The notes beneath the pieces were generated by a model that worked only from the letters and a program-made list of their open reading frames with translations, did not search any database and was not told the DNA's origin. 64,000 nt of DNA. It comes from Lachnospiraceae bacterium. Its GTDB lineage: Bacteria > Bacillota > Clostridia > Lachnospirales > Lachnospiraceae. The translations under genes and the position numbers were made by a program. Where the stretch lies: the NCBI GenBank assembly GCA_910574805.1, contig CAJTCV010000011.1, forward strand, positions 1-64,000, given 5' to 3'. Below are positions 8,480-17,681 of this stretch, one piece after another (positions within the stretch are counted from its first letter, which is position 1; every line of letters begins with the position of its first letter).

Positions 8480-8674
8480 TATGAGGAAGTACTGAAGCTT
8501 ACCGATAAGCCAATTACGGCAGTAGCAACGCATATTCACTGGGATCATATTGGAGGGCATAAGTATTTCATAGATTTTTATGCCCATGCTGATGAATTGG
8601 AGTGGCTGAATGGTAAATTCCCTTTACCCATCGAAACAGTTAAAGAGATGGTTATAAAGGAAAGAAAAGAATAG
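8480..8674 (+). pseudogene. Metallo-beta-lactamase-fold hydrolase fragment
   Basis: The frame encodes THIHWDHIGGH, the metal-binding HxHxDH signature of the metallo-beta-lactamase fold, preceded by EEVLKLTDKPITAVA and followed by a few related residues, then a stop. Complete enzymes have over 200 residues; only about 65 are left and both ends are missing. The upstream frame runs on from sequence antisense to the transposase relic, so no proper start exists. It is a gene remnant in a decayed region. Confidence 0.7.
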
Positions 8675-8727
8675 GGGGGAGGTAATCTCCCCATGGTGTA
8701 ATGTAATTGATAAATTAACAAATATGG

Positions 8728-8757
8728 GGGACCGGAGCATCTCTGGTCCCTGCTTTT
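8728..8757 (+). terminator. Terminator-like hairpin
   Basis: GGGACC pairs with GGTCCC around an 11-base loop and is followed by TGCTTTTG. A second small hairpin, GGGGAG...CTCCCC, lies at about 8676-8692. They separate the decayed region from the glycosyltransferase gene. Confidence 0.55.
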
Positions 8758-8818
8758 GTAACGTTTTATACGGAGCGGCGCTTCCGGAATCACCGAAGTC
8801 CGGGTGCAGAGACTGTAC

Positions 8819-9886
8819 TCACAGGCTTTCAAAATATTGTTTATTGTAAAGATATGCCGGGGAGCAGGGCTTGCATAGCCCGGCTCGTTCATTGTATTCT
8901 GCCGCCTTTTGACGGTCTCCCAGCCGGTCATGACAGACACACAGCTGCAGAAGAGGAATGTAATCATAGCAGTCCGGCAGGGTAAATCCGCCGGAGGATT
9001 CGTTTTTGGGGGTGTTCAGCGCCGTTTCATACCAGTATACGGCATTGCGTAGATTCCCGTGTTCCAGAAAATGTTTTCCGATTTCACAGCACAGTTCTGC
9101 TCTCGGAATATCAAAGCTCAGGCTGCGCAAAAGCGTGAGCAGCGCGAACTGCTCCTGTCCCATCTGGTAATAACAGCCGGCGCAGACAGAGCATGCCTCG
9201 ATTTTATTTTCAATCCACCCTTCCGGTTCCAGCAGAAAATGTTCCAGCACCGCAGCGGCCTCCTGGTATTGTCCGTGATAATAGAGTTCCCGCCCGTAAT
9301 AATATTGGTGCCGTGGTTCCAGAGTCTTTCCGTCAGCGATTAATTTCTGGTATATTTTCAGATTTCGGTCAGGGTTTCCGGCGTTTTGTTTTCTGTGGCA
9401 TACTGCAATGTCAGAATACAGAATGCTGCCGTCTGGAGGGATCACCTCATGGACTGCACCGACCCAGCGAAACTGTGCGCAGTTCCTGATCCATCTTTCT
9501 CTGAAATAAGAAAAAGAAGGTCTGCCGGCTTCGTCAAAGGAAGTATAATATTTCATCATTACCATATCGGTACCCGGTGACAGAGACTGTTTTAAGGCGA
9601 GGAATCTGTCCTGTTCCGTCTCTTCCAGAACATCATCGGCATCCAGCCACATACAGTAATCCATGGTCGCTTTGGAAAAGGAATAGTTTCTGGCTTCGGA
9701 GAAATCGTCCTTCCATGGAAAGGAATAGACCTTTGATGTGTAGTCGGACACGATCTCCACGGTACGGTCTGTTGAACCGGTATCTACAATTATGATTTCA
9801 TCTACCAGTGCGGCTACGCTGTCAAGGCAATGTGCGATATGCATTTCTTCATTTTTAACGATCATGCAAAGGCTGATGGTCGGCAT
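8819..9886 (-). CDS. Family 2 glycosyltransferase with TPR-like C-terminus
   Basis: A 355-residue protein. Residues 1-100 form a GT-A nucleotide-sugar domain, with ISLCMIVKNEE at the start, VDTGSTDRTVEI, and the metal-binding WLDADDV (the DxD motif). The C-terminal half holds helical pairs with the spacing of TPR repeats (for example YYGRELYYHGQYQEAAAVLE). Such proteins transfer a sugar from a nucleotide donor to an unknown acceptor in the cytoplasm. I chose the ATG at 9884-9886 because AGGAGCGGG precedes it; the longer frame has no ribosome site. It stands alone, downstream of the kinase terminator. The acceptor is unknown. Confidence 0.85.
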   Translation of the reverse strand: MPTISLCMIVKNEEMHIAHCLDSVAALVDEIIIVDTGSTDRTVEIVSDYTSKVYSFPWKDDFSEARNYSFSKATMDYCMWLDADDVLEETEQDRFLALKQSLSPGTDMVMMKYYTSFDEAGRPSFSYFRERWIRNCAQFRWVGAVHEVIPPDGSILYSDIAVCHRKQNAGNPDRNLKIYQKLIADGKTLEPRHQYYYGRELYYHGQYQEAAAVLEHFLLEPEGWIENKIEACSVCAGCYYQMGQEQFALLTLLRSLSFDIPRAELCCEIGKHFLEHGNLRNAVYWYETALNTPKNESSGGFTLPDCYDYIPLLQLCVCHDRLGDRQKAAEYNERAGLCKPCSPAYLYNKQYFESL

Positions 9887-9976
9887 GTGCTCCCGCTCCT
9901 TTTTGAATGATAAACAAATCACAATATTATATGCAAAAAAATAAATCCGTTTCCGGTACCTGCCGGATACATGATG

Positions 9977-10016
9977 AAAAAAGGGCTGCTGCAAAATATG
10001 CATTTTGCAGCAGCCC
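9977..10016 (-). terminator. Strong terminator for the kinase operon
   Basis: GGGCTGCTGCAAAAT pairs with ATTTTGCAGCAGCCC, and on the minus strand it is followed by TTTTTT. It lies just behind the stop of the kinase gene at 10037. Confidence 0.9.
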
Positions 10017-10036
10017 GGAGGTGTTACGCAGAGAGA

Positions 10037-12736
10037 TCAACTGGTGAGATCGCTCCTGGAAGCTTCTGAAAAGGAAATGACAGCTTCGTTTTTCTTCATA
10101 AACAACAGACCGAAGGAGCCTGGACCGCAGTTACTGGCAATAGCAGAAGATGCTTTCTGGAGATAGACCCGTTCGAAGGGACAGTACTGTTTTACCAGTT
10201 CCTGGATATGCTGAATTCTTACAGAGTCTATTCCGGCATATGTGATAAACAGAATGCGGCGGTCGATGTTTCTGGTATTCAGAAGCAGCTTTCGGACATA
10301 GCTTTTTGCGACATGGGCAAAGCTGCCCATCTCCATGCTGCTGACTGTCATCCGGCTGTTTCTGAGCGTAATGACCGGATGCAGAAGCAGGGCGTCGCAG
10401 AGAATCTGCACTCGTTTGGAAATCTGACCGGCCTGACACATCATATAGGTACTGTCAATAATAAAAGCAGAGGAAATATAACGTCTGAGCTTCTTCACAG
10501 CTTTTGTGATCTCTGTTCTGGAAGCGTGTTTTTCTGCCATGGAAGCCGCATACAGAACAACCAGTCCCATGCTGCTGGAAAGGTGTCCGGAATCCAGTAC
10601 CGTAACATTTTCAAAGGATTTTGCTGCTTCAAGGGCATTGTAATATCCTTTGCTGGTATGTTTTGCCATGGTAATGTGGATCACATACTGAGCCTCGGTC
10701 AGTTTCTGGGCAAAAAACCGTTCATAGTCTTCCACATCCGGCGCCTGAGAAAATCCATTCTTTCCCGCTGCCATATGTTCCAGCAGTTCGTCCGGCCTGA
10801 TCTCCAGTCCGTCCAGAAAACGTCCCTGATCGGTGCAGACATAGTAAGGGCACACAGATATGCCGAACTCCCTGAGCAGAGATTCCGGAAGATCGCATAC
10901 ACTGTCGGTTGTGACCATAAGGGAACGCCTCTGGGTCTGCTCAAAGATCAGGACATCTTTTCCGATTTCCGACGGAATGGATTCTTCGCTCAGTTTGACC
11001 AGTTCTTTGGGCAGGATGCTTAGGACGGCTGCTTCCAGAAGCGCGCCGCTGACCGGTTTGGCCAGATAGCCGCTGAATCCTTCCTTTCGGTAGAGAAGCT
11101 GATTGTCGCTTCCGGCATTGGCAGTCAGAGCGATTACCGGCACATCCTGACAAAGACCTGCGGGCTGTGTGCGCAGTGCATGAAGACACTGGATGCCGTC
11201 CATCTCGGGCATCAGGTGGTCCATCAGGATTGCGTCATAATGCTGCTTCCGCGCCAGTTTCAGGCATTCTGCGCCGCTGAGTGCCGTGTCAATCTGGATC
11301 TTTGTGGATGAAAGGAGTTTTCGCACTACCATCAGGTTCATGTCATTATCATCTACCACGAGGATATGTGCTTCCGGCGCTTCAAAACTCTGCTGGTACT
11401 GTTCGCCTTTACGGGCTTTCACACGGGAGGCGAGAGTGAAGGTTCCAAGCTCCCTGTTATCAATGATGTTCTGCTCCAGCGTGACAAGAAATGTAGATCC
11501 TTTGGTATAGACGCTGTTGACACTGATTTCTCCGCCCATCAGTTCCACCAGCTGATGAACGATGCTGAGCCCCAGCCCGGTGCCTTCGATGTGGCGGTTT
11601 TTCTCTTCATCCACCCGTTTGAAGGCATTGAAAATATACGGGATATTTTCCTTTTTTACACCGAGTCCGGTATCCTCCACCGAATACCATACCCGCACCC
11701 GGTTCAGATTCAGGCGTTCGCAGCGGATGGAGAGAGTGACAGATCCTTCGCTTGTGTATTTTACGGCATTGTTCAAAAGATTGATCAGTACCTGTTTGAT
11801 ACGTACTTCATCGCCGCAGAGCATGCTCGGGATGGAAGGATCCACATGAAGCCGGAACTCCAGTCCTTTTTCTCTGGTCTTGATCCAGATCATGTTTACG
11901 ATCTCTGAGAACAATGCGCCTGTCTCATAGGATACATTGACGATCTCCATCTTTCCGGATTTGATCTTGGACAGATCCAGAATGTCGTTAATCAGTGTCA
12001 GCAGCATTTTGCTGGCACCCTGAATGTTCCTTGCATTTTCAGCTACGTCCTCAGGGATATCTCCACGCAGGATGAATTCATTTAAGCCGATGATCGTGTT
12101 GATGGGTGTGCGGATCTCATGACTCATGCTGGAGAAAAAATGGTTTTCTGCCTTATTCAGTTCCTCGATCTCTTTTTTCTGCTGTCTGGAAAGTTCGTTT
12201 TCCTCTTCATAAAGCCGGTTCAGAAACAACAACAGAACACAGGAAAGGATACTTACCAGTATGACAGAGACTGCGGAGGTAAAGAAAGAATTACTCTTGG
12301 TATTCTGAGCGATCCATTCCGGATAAGCAAAGGCGATATAATAGCAGAGCAACGTTTCCGCCATGCAAAGCAGGAAGAAGAAAACTTTTCTCCGTCCCTC
12401 CAGGGTAATGCTGATGTAAATAAAGCAAAATACAAACCATTCAGGCATTCCGCTGTAAAACCCGCCTGCTGTAAAAAAGCTCAGCGGGAAAAGCAGAAGA
12501 AGCAGGATTGTAATGATCGTAGCTCCTGTGTTGATACATTCTTTTTGAATGCTGATCTTCACGATTGCTGCCATACAAATAAGGCTGGCAGCCAGGATCA
12601 GCAGATTGATCAGATTCCTGCCCATGGGCAGGATGATCATCAAAGCCACCATACAGATACCCGTGACAATACGGAACATGCGTTCGTGCAGGGTGATCTT
12701 ATGATCAAAGATGATTTCGAACCATTTTTTTAACAC
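10037..12736 (-). CDS. Hybrid sensor histidine kinase fused to a DegV domain
   Basis: An 899-residue protein. Residues 1-175 are membrane helices. A short coiled coil leads to HisKA with the phosphorylated His near 206 (SMSHEIRTPINT), then an HATPase domain with N-, G1- and G2-type boxes, then a receiver domain (HILVVDDNDMN, LMDHLMPEMDG). From about residue 605 to the end the sequence becomes a DegV-type fatty-acid-binding fold (TTDSVCDLPESLLREFGI, the inner LDSGHLSSSMG and a C-terminal glycine-rich segment). There is no Hpt. The GTG start follows GGAGGGGG. It ends the minus-strand set with the receiver protein and the Hpt kinase, so it probably joins the same phosphorelay. The lipid-binding tail is unusual; a lipid-sensing role is inference. 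Confidence 0.9.
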   Translation of the reverse strand: MLKKWFEIIFDHKITLHERMFRIVTGICMVALMIILPMGRNLINLLILAASLICMAAIVKISIQKECINTGATIITILLLLLFPLSFFTAGGFYSGMPEWFVFCFIYISITLEGRRKVFFFLLCMAETLLCYYIAFAYPEWIAQNTKSNSFFTSAVSVILVSILSCVLLLFLNRLYEEENELSRQQKKEIEELNKAENHFFSSMSHEIRTPINTIIGLNEFILRGDIPEDVAENARNIQGASKMLLTLINDILDLSKIKSGKMEIVNVSYETGALFSEIVNMIWIKTREKGLEFRLHVDPSIPSMLCGDEVRIKQVLINLLNNAVKYTSEGSVTLSIRCERLNLNRVRVWYSVEDTGLGVKKENIPYIFNAFKRVDEEKNRHIEGTGLGLSIVHQLVELMGGEISVNSVYTKGSTFLVTLEQNIIDNRELGTFTLASRVKARKGEQYQQSFEAPEAHILVVDDNDMNLMVVRKLLSSTKIQIDTALSGAECLKLARKQHYDAILMDHLMPEMDGIQCLHALRTQPAGLCQDVPVIALTANAGSDNQLLYRKEGFSGYLAKPVSGALLEAAVLSILPKELVKLSEESIPSEIGKDVLIFEQTQRRSLMVTTDSVCDLPESLLREFGISVCPYYVCTDQGRFLDGLEIRPDELLEHMAAGKNGFSQAPDVEDYERFFAQKLTEAQYVIHITMAKHTSKGYYNALEAAKSFENVTVLDSGHLSSSMGLVVLYAASMAEKHASRTEITKAVKKLRRYISSAFIIDSTYMMCQAGQISKRVQILCDALLLHPVITLRNSRMTVSSMEMGSFAHVAKSYVRKLLLNTRNIDRRILFITYAGIDSVRIQHIQELVKQYCPFERVYLQKASSAIASNCGPGSFGLLFMKKNEAVISFSEASRSDLTS

Positions 12737-12819
12737 TTGATGCCCCCTCCTGTTTTTCTTGTTGCATAAAATGGACCGGACGCTGTGATGGTACAGGCAT
12801 TGGATCCGTTTTTGCAGGG

Positions 12820-15480
12820 TTATAATCCGGCAATCGTCTCACAGACTTCATCATACAGACGCAGGAGCTCAGGATGGTCGTGCCGGATATATTCAATATT
12901 GCCTTTCTTCCCGGCCTGCTCCAGAAGCTTCGCTCTGTCAGCCAGTCGTTCTGCTCCGATGGTCATGGCAGTGCTTTTCAGAGCATGGACTTTCACAGTA
13001 TAATTGTTCCAGTCAGCGGTTTCATACAGAGAGACAAGCTCCGCCCGCTTATCCACGGCCTGAGAACAGAACATCTGCAGCATCTCCACATAAAAATCAT
13101 GCTCTCCACAACAGTAATCCAGTCCCAGCTGTACATTGACGCCGATCCGGACCAGAGGGGAGAAGGGGGAGGAAGCGATGTCCTCCGGGATTTCTCCGTA
13201 CAGCCTGTTTTCTGCCTCGCCGGGTGCTGTGTGTTCTTCATCAGAAGCAGACGGCATCACCGATGTATTTTCCGCAGCGGATTTGACGGGGGTTGCTTCA
13301 TCAGAAGCGGACGGCATTGTCAATGTATCCTCCGCAGCGGTTTCTGGAGCAGGTGTTTCATCAGGAACAGGCTTTTTTTCCAATATAGTTTCCTTCGGTT
13401 CCTCTGTGCATACGGGCATTTCGTGATACTGAACAAAACGCTTCGGGAGTACCTTGCGCAGTACCCGTTCCAGGACGGCGCGTTCAATGGGTTTTGGAAT
13501 AAATTCTGTAAATCCTTCGTTTCGGAACATTTCTCTTGCACCGCTGATGGTGTTGGCAGTCAGGGCAATCACCGGAAGCTTCTGGTATCTTCCGTTGTTC
13601 ATCTCGCGGAGCTGCTTCAATGTTTCCACACCATCAAATCCCGGCATCATATGGTCCAGAAAGATGATGTCATAGGAAGTCTTTGCACATCGTTCTATGG
13701 CTTCCTTTCCGCTGAGGCAGGTATCCACCTGTATGCCATAGCTGCCAAGGACGCCTTTTGCCACTACAAGATTCATTTCTTCATCATCTACAGCAAGAAC
13801 CCGTACCCCCTCACAGGAGAACGGCTTGCGTCCGGCGGCCTGCGCTTCTCCAAATCCGTTTTCCTGCACCTCTCCGTTGAGCAGATTCACAACAGAAAGA
13901 GCAAAAAATGGTTTGCGGATCACCAGAAGCCTGCTGTCGCTGCTCAGGATATAATCCCGCTCTGCAATTACGACCACCCGGAGTGTGCATGCAAGCTCTT
14001 CATAATAAGTGGAATTTTCTTCATATTCCGCCTGGGCAATAAATACATGCGTCAGCGGATGACTGTTCAGCAGTTTGAGCAGCCCTTCAAAATTATGGGC
14101 CTGATATCCTTCAATACCAAGACCGTTCACCATGTGCAGAATCATTTTGTCGTAATATTTCCGGATTTCATCGCAGGTATATTTCTCGGGCCGAAAATAA
14201 CAGGCAATACAGAGCTGTTCCGGATGGGAGAGCACCATGGCCGGTGTGTCGCTTTTTACTCCCTGCGGGATGATGATATGGGCCTGCAGGCCCTGCTGCT
14301 CCCTGCTGTCAAAATGAATAAAACCGCCCATGGCATGAAGCAGACCCCTGGCGATCGGAAGTCCAAGGCCCAGACCGCCTGCAAAGCGCCGGCTGCCGGA
14401 GTCCGCCTGATAAAAGTCGTCACATATTTGTGTAAGCTGTGCATTGCTCATGCCGATTCCGGTATCATAAATATCAATGGCCAGATTGATCCCATAGCTT
14501 TCGCGGCGAAATTCCATACAGATGTTAATGCCGCCTTCTTCTGTAAATTTAATGGAATTTTCCAGAAGAATCTTAAGAACATGGGAGATCTTTTCTGCGT
14601 CTCCGATCAGGACGGACGGCATCCGGGGATCGAGATCAAATACCATCTCCAGCTGGTGCTTGCTGTTCTGCATGGCAGTCATGGTGACGATGTCATTGAG
14701 CACCGAAGTAATCATGTAAGGTTCTTTTGTCGGGGTCAGTGTGCCTTCCACGATCTCTGTATAGTCCAGCATGTTGTTGATCTGGTTGGAAAGGCGTTTG
14801 CCTGCCAGCTGTATGGACTGCATATCTGTCCGGATATCCGGAGAAATATCTTTTTCCAGTATGACATCGCTGAGCCCCAGTACCATATTGATGGGAGTCC
14901 GGAGCTCATGTGATACATTGGACAAAAATTCTGCATTCTGCCGGCCTGAGGTTTCCAGCTGTGCCAGAGTGAGATCATACCTTTTTCTGACTTCCTGTCT
15001 TCTGTTGATCCGATATCTTGCAATTGCAATAGCGCCTGCGATTACTGTGGCTCCAAGTCCCAGGCGGATAAAAGTCTGGGCGCCCGTGTAGGGACCTATG
15101 GTATGAAGAATAAGGAAATGATACAGCAGTTCCAGTACATACAAGGCGGCCGTCATCACTAACAGCCGCTTTTTATCAAACATGGAAAAAACAAGAATCA
15201 GCATACAGGCTACTGCAGGTATATCAAACAGAGTGTTCATATGTACGCCGAAGAAAAAAAATCCGACCATCAAAAGTCCGACGCACAGATTTTCATAAAA
15301 ACTATCTGAACCGACTCTTCCGATATGGAGGATCCATACAAGCGTGTTGCCGGTCAGAATTACCGGAATCATCCACGGTTCCCATGACATGGCCAGGATC
15401 GTCAGAATCAGCATTACGCCGAACATGGTGACAATGCTGGCCAGTAGCAGGTGGATACTTGTCTGTTTTCTTGCTCTCAT
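12820..15480 (-). CDS. Hybrid sensor histidine kinase with C-terminal Hpt
   Basis: An 886-residue protein. Six or so membrane helices fill residues 12-155. HisKA has its His near 191 (SNVSHELRTPIN), followed by an HATPase domain, a degenerate receiver-like segment, and a true receiver (VLAVDDEEMNLV, FLDHMMPGFDG). A Glu/Pro/Ser/Ala-rich linker with internal repeats follows, then a C-terminal Hpt domain (KVHALKSTAMTIGA). It can therefore run a His-Asp-His relay by itself. Its ATG overlaps the stop of the receiver gene in an ATGA arrangement, so the two are translationally coupled. The signal is unknown. No DNA-binding output lies in the operon. Confidence 0.9.
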   Translation of the reverse strand: MRARKQTSIHLLLASIVTMFGVMLILTILAMSWEPWMIPVILTGNTLVWILHIGRVGSDSFYENLCVGLLMVGFFFFGVHMNTLFDIPAVACMLILVFSMFDKKRLLVMTAALYVLELLYHFLILHTIGPYTGAQTFIRLGLGATVIAGAIAIARYRINRRQEVRKRYDLTLAQLETSGRQNAEFLSNVSHELRTPINMVLGLSDVILEKDISPDIRTDMQSIQLAGKRLSNQINNMLDYTEIVEGTLTPTKEPYMITSVLNDIVTMTAMQNSKHQLEMVFDLDPRMPSVLIGDAEKISHVLKILLENSIKFTEEGGINICMEFRRESYGINLAIDIYDTGIGMSNAQLTQICDDFYQADSGSRRFAGGLGLGLPIARGLLHAMGGFIHFDSREQQGLQAHIIIPQGVKSDTPAMVLSHPEQLCIACYFRPEKYTCDEIRKYYDKMILHMVNGLGIEGYQAHNFEGLLKLLNSHPLTHVFIAQAEYEENSTYYEELACTLRVVVIAERDYILSSDSRLLVIRKPFFALSVVNLLNGEVQENGFGEAQAAGRKPFSCEGVRVLAVDDEEMNLVVAKGVLGSYGIQVDTCLSGKEAIERCAKTSYDIIFLDHMMPGFDGVETLKQLREMNNGRYQKLPVIALTANTISGAREMFRNEGFTEFIPKPIERAVLERVLRKVLPKRFVQYHEMPVCTEEPKETILEKKPVPDETPAPETAAEDTLTMPSASDEATPVKSAAENTSVMPSASDEEHTAPGEAENRLYGEIPEDIASSPFSPLVRIGVNVQLGLDYCCGEHDFYVEMLQMFCSQAVDKRAELVSLYETADWNNYTVKVHALKSTAMTIGAERLADRAKLLEQAGKKGNIEYIRHDHPELLRLYDEVCETIAGL
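13225..13350 (-). repeat. Coding repeat in the kinase linker
   Basis: Two similar units of about 60 bases encode TMPSASDEATP- and VMPSASDEEHT-type peptides separated by SAAENTS. They lie in the flexible linker between receiver and Hpt and probably arose by duplication. Confidence 0.7.
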
Positions 15481-15839
15481 TGCTCGCCCAGCCCCATTGC
15501 GACCCGCTTCAGAAGTTCCTGTGGGAAAAACGGTTTTTTCAGGTAATTGACCGCCCCAAGACTGATGGCCGTCTTTACATCATCTTCGTAACCGGATGCG
15601 GTCAGGAAGATAACCGGAATTTCCACAAAGGAATCTTTCATACGCCGGAAGGTTTCGATGCCGTCCATGATAGGCATGGCGATATCAAGAAGGATCAGAT
15701 CAATTTTTTCACACTTGATCTTGTCAAGGGCTTCCCTTCCTGACTCTGCAAGAAGTACATTATAATTCTTCTCGAGAATCATCCGTGTTCTTTTCAGATT
15801 CATTTCGTCATCATCCACGACCAAAATACGTTTGCGCAT
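15477..15839 (-). CDS. Receiver-only response regulator
   Basis: A 120-residue stand-alone receiver: RILVVDDDEMN near the N-terminus (acidic pocket), ILLDIAMPIMDG with the phosphorylated Asp, FLTASG (Thr switch) and LKKPF with the conserved Lys. No output domain follows. Its stop overlaps the ATG of the Hpt-containing kinase by four bases. It most likely exchanges phosphate with that kinase and acts through protein contact. Being first in the operon it may be made in excess over the kinases. Confidence 0.9.
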   Translation of the reverse strand: MRKRILVVDDDEMNLKRTRMILEKNYNVLLAESGREALDKIKCEKIDLILLDIAMPIMDGIETFRRMKDSFVEIPVIFLTASGYEDDVKTAISLGAVNYLKKPFFPQELLKRVAMGLGEQ

Positions 15840-15919
15840 ACATCTGCCTCCTTATTTCATCTTGAGATTTTCAGGATCTCCATATGAACCATTTTAAAAC
15901 AGAATGATTATAAAATCAA

Positions 15920-16124
15920 GTCTGTGAACATTCAGCTGCTGCTTTTTCCAGAAGCGGCAGCCATTTCTTTTTATGGATTCCCCGCCCCGCATATCCGGCC
16001 AGGCTTTCGATACTCCCTGTCACTGTGCGGCGGTCTTCTGTGCGATTTCCGTATAAGTCATGGTCTGTTCGACGGGAATCACAGGCAGAATGTCCCACAC
16101 GGCCTTTTGAAACGGTATGGCTCC
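15920..16124 (-). pseudogene. Relic of an O6-alkylguanine-DNA methyltransferase
   Basis: On the minus strand one frame reads GAIPFQKAVWDILPVIPV then TMTYTEIAQKTAAQ and stops. This is the beginning of the conserved DNA-binding half of Ogt/Ada-type methyltransferases. A second frame continues with SLAGYAGRGIHKKKWLPLLE, the family's C-terminal end. The part between, which would carry the alkyl-accepting PCHR cysteine motif, is deleted. The gene is dead. The family call rests on these two matching segments in the right order. Confidence 0.65.
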
Positions 16125-16389
16125 TGGGGACAGGGACGGTGTGACCATGGGATCTTTTCCATATTATATGTTTGTACCGGATCTGTGTCAAGGAAGAAGG
16201 CAGGGAGTACCGCAGCTTCGCGTTCGCATTTGAAAAAATTGAATAAAAAATTCCGGAAAGGGAATCTGTTCTCTTAAGAAACTTCTAAGAATTTCTGCAT
16301 AAAATCTCAAAGAAGCACAGAGTGTATCCTGATAAAATAAGGTCAGGGTCCGCCCTCATTTTTCAGCAGGATCCGGCAAGGAGGTTATC

Positions 16390-16845
16390 ATGAGTATCAG
16401 AAGAAAGATAATTGAATATTCCAGAGGCAGCAATCTGGAGCATTTCTGGCGGCTGTACCGGTGGCAGAAGCGGCTGAAAGGCGGTGTTCTGCATGATGTG
16501 CTGCTGTTTTTTATGAGCCGGTGCGCATACCGTCATGGGGGATATATCGGCCCGGACACGGTGATCAAGGGCAGGCCGACGCTCCCCCACGGACTGCAGG
16601 GGATCTTTATCTCCCGGTATGCCGTTGTGGGCGAGGGCTGCCGGATCTATCAAAATGTGACCATCGGTGAAGTGGACCATAAGGCGCCGGTGATCGGAAA
16701 GGAATGTCTGATCGGTGCGGGTGCTGTGCTCGTTGGAGATATCCGCATCGGTGACCGGGTGAAGATCGGTGCAGGGGCCGTGGTTCACACGGATGTCCCG
16801 GATGATGCTACGGTGGTGCCCGGGCCGGCGCGGATCATTTCGTAA
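16390..16845 (+). CDS. Serine acetyltransferase-like hexapeptide acyltransferase
   Basis: A 151-residue protein preceded by AAGGAGG. The C-terminal two thirds form left-handed beta-helix hexapeptide repeats (IGKECLIGAGAVLVGDIRIGDRVKIG and similar) ending in VVPGPARII, as in serine O-acetyltransferases and capsule-type acetyltransferases. It is shorter than CysE because the N-terminal helical domain is only partly present, so the substrate could be a sugar rather than serine. It stands alone between the methyltransferase relic and the phosphoesterase. The class is clear; the substrate is open. Confidence 0.8.
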   Translation: MSIRRKIIEYSRGSNLEHFWRLYRWQKRLKGGVLHDVLLFFMSRCAYRHGGYIGPDTVIKGRPTLPHGLQGIFISRYAVVGEGCRIYQNVTIGEVDHKAPVIGKECLIGAGAVLVGDIRIGDRVKIGAGAVVHTDVPDDATVVPGPARIIS

Positions 16846-16950
16846 TTTTTTGCTGCGCGGTCAGTAAAACGCAGATTTGGAGGGTATCCGTAAAAATATT
16901 TTCGTGTTATGATATTCCTGCAGGAGAAAAGCAGGAAGGGGATGAGGGGG

Positions 16951-17577
16951 TTGAGATATTACATTGCAGATCTGCACTTTTTTCATGAGGCTTTGAATGA
17001 CCGTATGGACCGACGCGGCTTTACCGATACGGAGGCGATGAATGCATATATGCTGGAGCGGTGGAACGGGAAGGTGCGGAAAAATGACGAAGTGATCATT
17101 CTGGGTGATCTGCTGTGGGGGAGGCCGGAGGAGACTGGTGCGTTTCTGAAGCAGCTGAACGGCAGGCTGTATCTCATCCAGGGCAACCACGACCGGTTTC
17201 TGACGGCTGAGAACACCGGCCGTTTTCAGTGGATCAGGCCCTACGCGGAACTGTCAGACAACCGGCGGAAGGTGGTTCTGTGCCATTATCCGATCCTGTG
17301 CTACAAGGGGCAGTACCGCCTGAAGGAGGACGGAAGTCCTGGAACCTATATGCTCCACGGTCATGTTCATGATACACAGGACCAGCGGCTTCTGGAGCAG
17401 TTTCAGGACATTACCAGGCATACGGTTATAAGAGATGCCAGCGGAGCAAAGCGTCAGATTCCGTGCAATCTGATCAACTGCTTCTGTATGTACTCGGACT
17501 ATGAGCCGCTGACGCTGGATGAATGGATCGAGTGTGACCGAAAGCGCCGGCAGTCATCGCCGCCTGGCCTCCGGTGA
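16951..17577 (+). CDS. Calcineurin-like metallophosphoesterase
   Basis: About 208 residues with the metallophosphoesterase motifs in order: YYIADLHF (DxH), LGDLLWG (GD), QGNHDRF (GNHD), LCHYPIL and LHGHVHD (GHxH). It hydrolyses a phosphoester; the substrate is unknown. The longest ATG at 16909 lies inside a TATGAT -10 box (16908-16913) and is unlikely to be used. The TTG at 16951 with GGAAGGGG about nine bases upstream gives the family-like start; an ATG at 16942 sits directly against that site. The gene is not clearly in an operon. Confidence 0.85.
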   Translation: MRYYIADLHFFHEALNDRMDRRGFTDTEAMNAYMLERWNGKVRKNDEVIILGDLLWGRPEETGAFLKQLNGRLYLIQGNHDRFLTAENTGRFQWIRPYAELSDNRRKVVLCHYPILCYKGQYRLKEDGSPGTYMLHGHVHDTQDQRLLEQFQDITRHTVIRDASGAKRQIPCNLINCFCMYSDYEPLTLDEWIECDRKRRQSSPPGLR

Positions 17578-17582
17578 GGTGC

Positions 17583-17611
17583 TTGTAAAATAAAATAAGC
17601 TGTGCTATGAT
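17583..17611 (+). promoter_or_regulatory. Promoter for the DUF2971 gene
   Basis: TTGTAA, a 17-base spacer and TATGAT. The -10 contains an ATG (17607) that would otherwise look like the start of the downstream gene, so the real start must be later. A small hairpin, TCCCGGCAAAGTCGGGA, follows at about 17623-17639 in the leader. Confidence 0.7.
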
Positions 17612-17681
17612 ACAGGTGACATATCCCGGCAAAGTCGGGATGATATCTTTATCATCAGAACAGATTTATGAAAGAGCGGGT

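Noticed and set aside
12874-14913. A 679-codon plus-strand ORF
   Set aside because: It is antisense to the Hpt-containing kinase, has no ribosome site and no motif; the minus-strand frame has clear domains.
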